Assembly: GCF_009932555.1 (NCBI RefSeq)
Contig: NZ_BLJO01000008.1
Span: forward strand, 329,781 to 393,780
Direction of reading: 5' to 3'
DNA: 64,000 nucleotides
Origin: Steroidobacter agaridevorans
GTDB lineage: Bacteria > Pseudomonadota > Gammaproteobacteria > Steroidobacterales > Steroidobacteraceae
Positions 37,106 to 44,696 of this stretch are shown in pieces. The notes below the pieces were generated by a model. That model was not told the DNA's origin. It made no database searches and saw only the letters and a list, made by a program, of their open reading frames with translations. Within the stretch, counting starts at the first letter, position 1. Each line of letters opens with the position of its first letter. The position numbers were made by a program, and so were the translations under genes.

Positions 37106-37764
37106 GCGAGGTCCGCAACATCGATCGTTTGATCCGCACGGCCGGGCGGGCGTTGGCTCGTCACGGGCTGTTGCATGCTTACGGTCACTGCAGTGTGCGT
37201 ACGTCGGCGGCGACGTTTCGGGTGTCGCCGTCGAAGCCGTTGGGGCTGGTGCGAGACGATGACGCTTGTCATGAAGTATCGCTCGATGGACCGCTGCCGG
37301 ACGGTGTGCTTGGCGAGGTGCGGGCGCATCGCGAGATCTATCGCCTGCGGCCGGATGTGAACGCCATCGTTCGCTGCATGCCTCCAAAGGTGATGAGCCT
37401 CGGAGCGATGCGTCGCGTGCCGAGACCGAGGCATGGCTTTGGAAGTTATTTCTATCCCGCGCCGGTGCTGTGGGATGACCCGCAGTTGTTACGTGACGAC
37501 GAACAGGCCCGGAAGTTTGCTGTCGCGTTAGGCCAGCAGCGGGCAATTCTCATGCGAGGTAACGGCGCCGTTATCGTCGGCGAGGCCCTCGAAGCCGCGG
37601 TCGTGCTCACTTGGTATCTGGAAGACGCCGCTCGCGTCGAGTTGGATTGCCTGGCGGCCGGTCTGGCCGACGAAGGCTTGCTGACCGAGCAGGACGCGAA
37701 ACAACGCGCAACCTGGTCGGGTCGCATTCTCGAGCGGATGTGGGATTACCTGACCGCGGAGTAG
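37102..37764 (+). CDS. Class II aldolase/adducin-fold protein, probable ring-fission-product decarboxylase
   Basis: A 220-residue protein of the class II aldolase/adducin family. Relatives in aromatic pathways decarboxylate carboxylated meta-cleavage products or dihydroxyphthalates. The fold blocks are visible (LARHGLLHAYGHCSVR, HREIYRLRPDVNAIV, ILMRGNGAVIVGEALEAA). The usual zinc ligands are not: the His-x-His after the RPDVNAVV block reads Arg91-Cys-Met93, and the RGHG histidine is Asn144. It is coupled to the tautomerase gene by an ATGA overlap and closes the operon. The inferred task is conversion of carboxy-2-hydroxymuconic semialdehyde to 2-hydroxymuconic semialdehyde, the substrate of the first enzyme of the operon. 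Direct evidence for this is lacking. Confidence 0.7.
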   Translation: MSEVRNIDRLIRTAGRALARHGLLHAYGHCSVRTSAATFRVSPSKPLGLVRDDDACHEVSLDGPLPDGVLGEVRAHREIYRLRPDVNAIVRCMPPKVMSLGAMRRVPRPRHGFGSYFYPAPVLWDDPQLLRDDEQARKFAVALGQQRAILMRGNGAVIVGEALEAAVVLTWYLEDAARVELDCLAAGLADEGLLTEQDAKQRATWSGRILERMWDYLTAE

Positions 37765-37868
37765 ACCGCATTCGGCGTCTCCCAAGACTATGCGAATACT
37801 ATGCCCATCGCGTGCCTGGGACAACTTCCGGGGCAGCGGCCTGGAATAACCGTGCGTTTATGCGGCGC

Positions 37869-37885
37869 CAACGCTTTCGGCGTTG
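37869..37885 (+). terminator. Possible weak terminator after the meta-pathway operon
   Basis: CAACGC (37869-37874) pairs with GCGTTG (37880-37885) across TTTCG, followed by a T-rich CTTTGTT. It lies in the 171-base gap after the operon. The stem is short, so this is tentative. I saw nothing else in the gap. Confidence 0.3.
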
Positions 37886-37935
37886 CTTTGTTGGATTAGG
37901 ATGCTGTCAATCACAACAAAGCGCGACGAGGGATC

Positions 37936-38397
37936 ATGTTGTATTTCCTTGCTCTGCTGATTGGCATCGTCGCCGGGCTACGCGCCATGACCGCGCCGGC
38001 GGCCATAGCGTTCGCGGCTCATTACGGGCTGCTGAGTTTAAGCGGCACCTGGCTCGCATTCCTGGGGTATCGCTGGACACCTTGGATTCTGCTCCTCCTG
38101 GCAATAGGTGAATTGGTCACCGACCAGCTCCCCACGACACCGAGTCGCAAAGTGCCAGTGCAGTTCGGGACGCGTATTCTGATGGGCGTCATCACCGGCG
38201 GCGCCATCGGAGTGGCCGCAGGGTCGCTGTGGGTTGGAGCGATCGTCGGCGCGATCGGCGCGGTCATCGGAACACTCGGTGGCAGCGCTGCGAGAGCCAG
38301 GATGGCCGCGGCGTTTGGGAAGGATCGGCCGGCGGCGTTGATAGAAGACGTAGTTGCGATTGCCGCGGCGGTGCTCATAGTGTTGGCTTTGCCATGA
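37936..38397 (+). CDS. DUF4126 small membrane protein
   Basis: A 153-residue protein with about four hydrophobic segments. The LIGIVAGLRAMTAPAAIAF start, the LPTTPSRKVPVQFGTRILMG loop and the closing ALIEDVVAIAAAVLIVLALP match DUF4126 membrane proteins, whose function is not known. Its stop overlaps the start of the flavin oxidoreductase gene (ATGA at 38394-38397), so the two are translated together. This suggests a functional link. Confidence 0.75.
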   Translation: MLYFLALLIGIVAGLRAMTAPAAIAFAAHYGLLSLSGTWLAFLGYRWTPWILLLLAIGELVTDQLPTTPSRKVPVQFGTRILMGVITGGAIGVAAGSLWVGAIVGAIGAVIGTLGGSAARARMAAAFGKDRPAALIEDVVAIAAAVLIVLALP

Positions 38398-39773
38398 CAC
38401 AGAACTTCGACGCCATCATCATCGGCGCGGGCCAGGCGGGGCCGTTCCTGGCGGCGCGCTTGGCGCAGGCGGGAAAGAAAGTCGCAATCGTCGAGCGCAA
38501 ACTGTTCGGTGGCACGTGTGTGAACACGGGCTGCATGCCGACCAAAACCATGGTCGCCAGCGCCTACGCAGCCCACCTCGCGAGGCGCGCAGCGGAATAC
38601 GGTGTCGAGACGAACGCGCCCGTCAGCGTCGATATGAAGCGCGTGCAAGCGCGCGCCGCGAAGGTAACGCTCGACGCACGTTCGGGTCTGGAGAGTTGGC
38701 TGAAATCCATGGCCGGCTGCACCGTGATCGAAGGCCAGGCGCGTTTCGAAGCGGCGAACACAGTTCGAGTCGGCGAGCAGTTCCTCACCGCCCCGAACAT
38801 TTTCATCAACGTCGGCGGTCGCGCGAATGTGCCGAACATGCCGGGCGTGAACACCGTTCCGTTTCTCACCAACACCACGATGTTGCAGGTGGACTTCGTC
38901 CCCAGGCATCTGGTCGTGGTGGGCGGAAGTTATATCGGTCTCGAGTTCGCGCAGATGTTCCGGCGCTTCGGCTCGAAGGTGACCATCGTCGAACAAAGCG
39001 AGCGGCTGATCGGTCGTGAAGACGAAGATGTGTCGCTTGCGATTGCTGAGATCCTGAAGAACGAAGACATCGCACTTCGCACCCACGCCGAATGCATCAG
39101 CCTCGCGCCGCACGCCGAGGGCGTCGAAGTTCATGTGAGTTGCACACAGGGCACACCGACCGTCGTCGGCAGCCACGTGCTACTCGCGGTCGGTCGCCTG
39201 CCGAACACCCATGATCTCGGCCTCGACCGTGCTGGCATCGCGGTCGATGCGCGCGGCTACATCAAAGTGGACGATCATCTGCAGACCAACGTGCCGGGTG
39301 TGTTCGCGCTCGGCGATTGCAACGGTCGCGGCGCGTTCACGCATACGTCGTACAACGACTTCGAGATCGTTGCGGCGAATCTGCTCGATGGCGCGGACCG
39401 ACGCGTCAGCCAGCGCATTCCCGCTTACGCGCTATACATCGATCCACCGTTGGGCCGCGTCGGCATGACGGAAACGCAAGCGCGCGCGAGCGGCAAAAAG
39501 TTGCTGATCGGCACGCGGCCCATGACCAAAGTGGGCCGGGCCGTCGAGAAGGGCGAAACGCAAGGGTTCATGAAAATCATCGCCGATGCCGAATCCAAGC
39601 GCATCCTCGGCGCATCGATCCTGGGCGTCGGCGGCGACGAAGCGATTCACGGCATCATCGATGTGATGAATGCAGACGTGCCGTACACGAAGCAGCAGTG
39701 GGCGGTGCCCATTCATCCGACCGTGTCGGAGCTGATTCCCACCGTGCTGGGAGACATGCAGCCAGTGACATAA
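38394..39773 (+). CDS. FAD-dependent pyridine nucleotide-disulfide oxidoreductase (mercuric reductase/lipoamide dehydrogenase-like)
   Basis: A 459-residue class I flavoprotein. It has an FAD-binding IIIGAGQAGPFLAARLAQAG, a redox-active cysteine pair in GGTCVNTGCMPTK, an NAD(P)-binding VVVGGSYIGLEFAQMF and the dimer-interface HPTVSELIPT. It lacks the N-terminal metal-binding domain and the C-terminal cysteine pair of true mercuric reductases. It is probably one of the many MerA-like or SthA-like oxidoreductases of unknown substrate. The ATG at 38394 overlaps the DUF4126 stop. A frame open further upstream is not used. Confidence 0.85.
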   Translation: MTQNFDAIIIGAGQAGPFLAARLAQAGKKVAIVERKLFGGTCVNTGCMPTKTMVASAYAAHLARRAAEYGVETNAPVSVDMKRVQARAAKVTLDARSGLESWLKSMAGCTVIEGQARFEAANTVRVGEQFLTAPNIFINVGGRANVPNMPGVNTVPFLTNTTMLQVDFVPRHLVVVGGSYIGLEFAQMFRRFGSKVTIVEQSERLIGREDEDVSLAIAEILKNEDIALRTHAECISLAPHAEGVEVHVSCTQGTPTVVGSHVLLAVGRLPNTHDLGLDRAGIAVDARGYIKVDDHLQTNVPGVFALGDCNGRGAFTHTSYNDFEIVAANLLDGADRRVSQRIPAYALYIDPPLGRVGMTETQARASGKKLLIGTRPMTKVGRAVEKGETQGFMKIIADAESKRILGASILGVGGDEAIHGIIDVMNADVPYTKQQWAVPIHPTVSELIPTVLGDMQPVT

Positions 39774-39886
39774 CCCCCGCAAGGGAGGTGTGTCCGGCGC
39801 ACCAATGGCGTCCCTGATGGCACGTCCCGAGGGTTCGCGCCTGTGCTTCAATGCCGGCAGTGTTAAATGCCCGGAGCTGCATCCCG

Positions 39887-41248
39887 ATGCGAACGTTGCG
39901 CCAATCCATGACGGCCCTGCTGCTGGCCGCTGTCACCGTCACTTCCGGATCGGCGCTCGCCGGTTCGCAGGACTCGCTGCAGCCGGTGGTCAATGCGGGC
40001 GACAAGAAGCTCCAGTTCGATTGGCCCATGCTCGAGATCGGCACCGCCGAATATGCGGAAGGCCCGACCGGCGTCACGGTGTTTCGTTTCGCGCGTCGCG
40101 CGTTGGGAGCGGTCGATGTTCGCGGTGGCGGGCCCGGCACGGTGAACACCGACTATCTGCGTCTCGGCTACAACGCGCCCGAAGTGGACACGGTCGTGTT
40201 CTCCGGCGGCTCCTGGTATGGCCTCGAGTCGACCACCGCCGCGGCGACGGCGTTGAAGGACGACGGTGAGCGCAGCGGCAACTGGGACAATATTTCTTTG
40301 TCGGTGGGCGCGATCATTTATGACTTCGGCGATCGTCGCTTGAACGAGATCTATCCGGACAAGCGACTGGCGCAAGCAGCGCTGCGAGGCGCGCAGCCCG
40401 GTGTGTTTCCTCTGGGCGCTCAAGGCGCCGGACGGTCGGCGCGCACCGGTCAGTTCTTCGGTTGCAACGTCCACTCCGGTCAGGGCGGTGCATTCCGTCA
40501 GGTCGGCCCGGTGAAGATCGCCGCGTTCACGGTCGTGAATGCGTTCGGCGTGGTGACGGATCGCGACGGCAAGGTGGTCGCGTGCAATCCCGGTGCGAAC
40601 TGGCCGCAGCCGTTGCGTCCCACTGATCTGCTCGCCGGCATGCCAGACAGTCGCAAGCCCGGCTGGCAGCCCCCGAAAGAAGCCGCCCGCAACACCACGG
40701 TCAGCCTGGTCGTCGTGAACCAGACGTTGGAGCCGGCACTGCTTCAGCGAATCGCTGTGCAGGTCCACACCTCGATGGCGCGCGGACTGCAGCCGTTCGC
40801 GACCGAGTACGACGGCGACGTGCTCTACGCAATCTCCACAGGGGAAGTTGATGACAAGACACCGGGTGCGCTCACGTCCGTGGATCTCGGCGTCATTGCC
40901 AGCGAAGTGATGTGGGACGCCATCCTCTCGTCGGTGCCCGAGCAGCCCAAGGCGTTCCAGCCGAACAAGCGGCTCAAAGTCGCGGCCGCCGATCTGCAGA
41001 AGTACGCAGGCGAGTACAAGTTCAGCGACATCGTCAGCGTGAAAGTCTCCGCCGAGGACGGCAAGCTCGTGGCGCAAGCAACAGGTGCGCGCGATGCATT
41101 CGCCATCAAGAAGGCTGCGGCCGTGGAATTGCAGCCGGTCGCACCGGGCGACTTCACGGTGCCGGGCCGTTATCCGCTCAACGTGCGCTTTGCCGACGGC
41201 AAATTGATCCTGAATCCAGGCCACTGGCAGCAGATCGGCGTCAAGTAA
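39887..41248 (+). CDS. P1 (S58, DmpA/NylC-type) self-processing peptidase with C-terminal extra domain
   Basis: A 453-residue N-terminal-nucleophile hydrolase precursor. Residues 1-26 form a signal peptide (ending SALAG), giving a periplasmic enzyme. The DmpA-like core has VFSGGSWYGLESTTAAATAL and FGCNVHSGQGGAFRQVGPVKIAAFTVVNAFG. The expected self-cleavage site is Asn269-Thr270 in ARNTTVSLVVVN, so Thr270 would become the nucleophile. NylC, the 6-aminohexanoate oligomer hydrolase of this family, uses the same Asn/Thr arrangement. The last 90 or so residues (QKYAGEYKFSD to the end) look like a DUF3471-type domain, an unusual addition. Substrates of relatives are D-amino acid, beta-amino acid or omega-amino acid peptides. 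I chose ATG 39887 over 39851 for the signal peptide and the GGAG upstream. Confidence 0.8.
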   Translation: MRTLRQSMTALLLAAVTVTSGSALAGSQDSLQPVVNAGDKKLQFDWPMLEIGTAEYAEGPTGVTVFRFARRALGAVDVRGGGPGTVNTDYLRLGYNAPEVDTVVFSGGSWYGLESTTAAATALKDDGERSGNWDNISLSVGAIIYDFGDRRLNEIYPDKRLAQAALRGAQPGVFPLGAQGAGRSARTGQFFGCNVHSGQGGAFRQVGPVKIAAFTVVNAFGVVTDRDGKVVACNPGANWPQPLRPTDLLAGMPDSRKPGWQPPKEAARNTTVSLVVVNQTLEPALLQRIAVQVHTSMARGLQPFATEYDGDVLYAISTGEVDDKTPGALTSVDLGVIASEVMWDAILSSVPEQPKAFQPNKRLKVAAADLQKYAGEYKFSDIVSVKVSAEDGKLVAQATGARDAFAIKKAAAVELQPVAPGDFTVPGRYPLNVRFADGKLILNPGHWQQIGVK

Positions 41249-41256
41249 TCCGGACG

Positions 41257-41280
41257 CACCAGGGAGCGCGCTCCCTGGTG
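41257..41280. repeat. Perfect 24-base palindrome after the P1 peptidase gene
   Basis: CACCAGGGAGCG (41257-41268) is directly followed by its exact reverse complement (41269-41280). There is no T tract on either side. It starts eight bases after the peptidase stop and may act as an mRNA 3' stabiliser or a terminator of the weaker type. Confidence 0.6.
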
Positions 41281-41365
41281 ATCGCAGCTCACCGACGCTG
41301 TCAGCATTGGCAACTGTGCGCTCGGTGGGCTGGCGATATAACAACGACACCGCTGTTATTCAGGA

Positions 41366-42547
41366 ATGCTCACCTTGCATCGCGACGCCGAAGTCCGCAG
41401 CCGACGTGCGGATGAACCTCAGGCCGCCGCCAGCCAGGCCCGCGACGCCTACGCGGGCAAGCTGCTCCCCGACGCCCAACTGCGCTTGTTTCGCGATACG
41501 CAGTGGGAGTTCTCGACGCGCACGATCGCCCGAGGCGGTCCTGTTCACGAGCTGCCGCGCGCCGACATTCAACTGCAGGATCTGGTCGTGCGCTCGAGGG
41601 GTGTGGAGTACGACCTGCCCGACTATCTCTCCCGCAATCGCGTCGCTGGCCTGCTGCTGATGAAGCGTGGCCGGATCGCGCTCGAGCACTACGATCTGGG
41701 CACCGACGCCAGCACGCGCTGGATCTCCATGTCGATGGCCAAGTCGGTGAGCACCACGCTCATCGGCGCTGCGATTCAAGACAAGCTCATCGGCGGTGTC
41801 GACGACCAGCTCACGCGCTATCTGCCCGAGCTGCGGGGCTCGAGTTACGACGGCGTGTCGATTCGTCATCTGTTGCAGATGACGTCCGGTGTGCACTGGG
41901 ATGACACGCACACCGATCCGAGCTCCGAGCGCCGTCGCATGCTCGAGCTGCAGATCGCTCAGCAGCCGGGCGCGATCATGAAGTTTCTCGCCAGCCAGCC
42001 GCGCGTGTCTGCGCCGGGCTCCGTTTGGAATTACAGCACCGGCGAAACTCACGTCGTCGGCGCACTGGTGCGCGCAGCCACGGGCATGTGGTGCGCGGAT
42101 TATCTGTCACAAAAAATCTGGTCCAGGATCGGCATGGAGCAGGACGCCACCTGGTGGCTCGAAGCCCCGGGCGGACTGGAAGTGGCCGGCAGCGGCATCA
42201 ACGCGACGCTACGCGACTACGCGCGCTTCGGCTTGTTCATGGCCAGCGGCGGCGTCATCGGCAACGAGCGCGTGCTGCCGGAAAACTGGATCGTCGAAGC
42301 TACCCAGCCGCGCCAGGTCGGTAATGCGCGCGTCGATTACGGTTACATGTGGTGGCCCGTCGCACGACCGAATGGCTCGTTCGCCGACGGCGCATTCAGC
42401 GCCCGCGGCATCTTCGGTCAATACATCTACATCAATCCGCGCGAGCAGGTGATCGTCGCGGTATTGAGCTCGCGCTCCAAGCCGAAGGGCGCCGAGGCGA
42501 TTCCGGACAACGATTTCTTCAACAGCGCGGTCGACGCGCTGAAGTAG
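41366..42547 (+). CDS. Beta-lactamase-fold serine hydrolase, NylB/EstB-like
   Basis: A 393-residue class C beta-lactamase-related hydrolase. The nucleophile motif is Ser123-Met-Ala-Lys126 in WISMSMAKS, and Tyr223 in VWNYSTGE is the second catalytic motif. SGVHWDDT, IWSRIGMEQDATWW and SGINATLRDYARFGLFM are typical of the 6-aminohexanoate-dimer hydrolase/esterase group. No signal peptide is visible, as in NylB, suggesting a cytoplasmic location. It follows the P1 peptidase gene by 117 bases and precedes a receptor and an omega-aminotransferase. It could hydrolyse short amide or ester products released by the peptidase. An esterase role is the main alternative. Confidence 0.8.
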   Translation: MLTLHRDAEVRSRRADEPQAAASQARDAYAGKLLPDAQLRLFRDTQWEFSTRTIARGGPVHELPRADIQLQDLVVRSRGVEYDLPDYLSRNRVAGLLLMKRGRIALEHYDLGTDASTRWISMSMAKSVSTTLIGAAIQDKLIGGVDDQLTRYLPELRGSSYDGVSIRHLLQMTSGVHWDDTHTDPSSERRRMLELQIAQQPGAIMKFLASQPRVSAPGSVWNYSTGETHVVGALVRAATGMWCADYLSQKIWSRIGMEQDATWWLEAPGGLEVAGSGINATLRDYARFGLFMASGGVIGNERVLPENWIVEATQPRQVGNARVDYGYMWWPVARPNGSFADGAFSARGIFGQYIYINPREQVIVAVLSSRSKPKGAEAIPDNDFFNSAVDALK

Positions 42548-42608
42548 CGAACCAAACACATATAAGCACAACGGCTTTACCCTGGGGATCAAAGTTTTGG
42601 GAGGCAAC

Positions 42609-44687
42609 ATGGCGACGCGACTGAAATACATCACGGCACTGGCGGTGGTCGGGGCAACCACCTCGGTCAGCACAATGGCGCAGGAACTGGTGGTCGAAGA
42701 GGTGATCGTGACCGCGCAGAAGCGCGAGCAGCGCCTGGTCGACGTGCCGGTGGCGATCACCGCCCTCGGCGGTGAGGAGATTGCGCAGAAGGGTCTGACC
42801 AATATCCAGGACATCGCGTTCGCGGTGCCTGGCATGGCGTTGCGCGAAGACGGTCCTGGCAGCTACCAGATCTTCATGCGCGGCCTGAGCAACCAATACG
42901 GCAGCGACGCCCTGGTCGGTGTGTATCTCGACGAAGCGCCGGTCACGCTCAGCGGCTTCGATCAGCTCGATGTGCGACCGGTCGATCTGGAGCGCGTCGA
43001 AGTGCTGAAGGGCCCGCAAGGTACGCTGTACGGCCAGGGCTCGGTGGCCGGCGCGATTCGATACATCACCGCCTCGCCCGATCTCAACGAATGGGGCGGT
43101 TCCATCCAGGCTCAAGAATCGTTCATCAGCGGTGGCGACTCGCGTGAAGTGATCGGCGGCGTATTGAACGCGCCCATCGTCACCGACAAGTTCGGCATTC
43201 GCATCGCGGCGCACGCCGAAGAAGGCGGCGGCTGGCAGGATCAGCCGGAAGCCGGCGTCAAGGACGGCAACAACCAGGACCTGCGCATCGTGCGCACCAA
43301 GATGCTGTGGAAGCCGACCGAGGCGCTGTCGGTGCAAGGCATGGTGCTGGTCCATCGCAACGAGAGTCAGCTCGGCCTCGGCTATGAGCAGCCGGATCGC
43401 ACCGTCACCGTCGCCGTCGACCGCGCACGTCGTCTGGTGCCGAAGAAGTTCGAATACGACCTGTACAACCTGGATGTGAAGTACGACCTGGGCGCGGCCG
43501 AGCTGCTCAGCTCGACCACGTACATCGATCATGACCACCAGTACCCGGCGTCGTATATCGGCGGTCCGGAGACGGTGTACGGCGGCGCGCTGGAAGGCAC
43601 CGACGATCGGCACACTCGCGCGCACCAGTTCACGCAGGAAATCCGCCTGAGCTCCGCCGGCGAGAATTTCTTCAATTACACCTTCGGCGGCTTCTACCGC
43701 TCGATGAGCAACGCGCTGACCGCGTACTACGACACGCTGTTCGCGGGCGATTACTTCGGCGGCCTGGAGTACTATGACCGCGACACGTACGAGTCGTATG
43801 CCTTGTTCGGCGATATCTCCTTCCGCTTCGGGCGCTGGGAGCTCGGCACCGGCGTGCGCTACTTCCAGGACGATCAGAAGTCGTGGGACGGTCTCACCGA
43901 AGAAACGGATTCGTTCGATTCGGTCGATCCGCGCGCGTTCGCGTCGGTGAAGGTCACCGAGAACATCAACATCTACGCGAGCGTCGGCAGCGGCTTCCGC
44001 AGCGGCGGCTTCAACCGCGGCCCGGCCGACAATTTCGAGCCTGAGACCCTGATCAGCTACGAGCTGGGCAGCAAGGGCATCCTGGGCGGCGGCGTATTCG
44101 CGTACGAAGCTGCGGTGTTCTACAGCGACTACAAGGACATGTTGCGCCGTGGCCTGGTGTTCAACGCGGACACCGGCACCACCGATCAGATCACCAGCAA
44201 CATCGGCAAGGCCGAAGTGAAGGGCGTCGAAGTCGGCCTCACGTTCCGTCCGACCGAGCGGCTGACGTTGAACACGACCGCCACGTACCTCGACAGTGAG
44301 ATCACCGAGGTGAAGGCGCTGGGCGCCACCAACCTGCCCGGCGATCCGGTCGACTACGTGCCGGAGTTCAGCTACACGCTGGGCGCGAACTACGACTTCG
44401 ACTGGAGCGCGGCCATGCCGGGCTTCTTCCGGGTCGATTACAGCTACCGCGACAAGGTCAGCTACATCGATCTGAGCAGCTTCCCGTTGGAAAACACGCC
44501 GCAGTTCTCGGATGACATCGCGCTGCTCGCGGCGCGTCTGGGCATGAAGATCGGTCAGGCCAGCGTCGAAGTGTTCGGCACCAACCTGACCAACGAGAAC
44601 AAGTGGATCGATCCGTATCACGCCTGGACCAATGCCAACCGCACGCGGCCGCGTGAAGTGGGCATCAAGGTCGGCTACTCGTTCTGA
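42609..44687 (+). CDS. TonB-dependent receptor of the peptidase/aminotransferase cluster
   Basis: A 692-residue outer-membrane receptor. A signal peptide ends TMAQE. The TonB box and plug have EEVIVTAQKREQRLVDVPVAI, IFMRGLSNQYGSDALVGVYLD and VEVLKGPQGTLYGQGSVAGAIRYIT, and the last strand ends VGIKVGYSF. It belongs to the EEIVVTAQKRE class of receptors common in Sphingomonas-like bacteria and often linked to small organic substrates. GGGAGG five bases before ATG 42609 decides the start against an upstream TTG. The aminotransferase gene begins nine bases after its stop, so the two are probably cotranscribed. Confidence 0.88.
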   Translation: MATRLKYITALAVVGATTSVSTMAQELVVEEVIVTAQKREQRLVDVPVAITALGGEEIAQKGLTNIQDIAFAVPGMALREDGPGSYQIFMRGLSNQYGSDALVGVYLDEAPVTLSGFDQLDVRPVDLERVEVLKGPQGTLYGQGSVAGAIRYITASPDLNEWGGSIQAQESFISGGDSREVIGGVLNAPIVTDKFGIRIAAHAEEGGGWQDQPEAGVKDGNNQDLRIVRTKMLWKPTEALSVQGMVLVHRNESQLGLGYEQPDRTVTVAVDRARRLVPKKFEYDLYNLDVKYDLGAAELLSSTTYIDHDHQYPASYIGGPETVYGGALEGTDDRHTRAHQFTQEIRLSSAGENFFNYTFGGFYRSMSNALTAYYDTLFAGDYFGGLEYYDRDTYESYALFGDISFRFGRWELGTGVRYFQDDQKSWDGLTEETDSFDSVDPRAFASVKVTENINIYASVGSGFRSGGFNRGPADNFEPETLISYELGSKGILGGGVFAYEAAVFYSDYKDMLRRGLVFNADTGTTDQITSNIGKAEVKGVEVGLTFRPTERLTLNTTATYLDSEITEVKALGATNLPGDPVDYVPEFSYTLGANYDFDWSAAMPGFFRVDYSYRDKVSYIDLSSFPLENTPQFSDDIALLAARLGMKIGQASVEVFGTNLTNENKWIDPYHAWTNANRTRPREVGIKVGYSF

Positions 44688-44696
44688 GGATAGGCA

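Noticed and set aside
38394-39773. Annotation as a true mercuric reductase (merA)
   Set aside because: The N-terminal heavy-metal domain, the C-terminal cysteine pair and any mer neighbours are missing.
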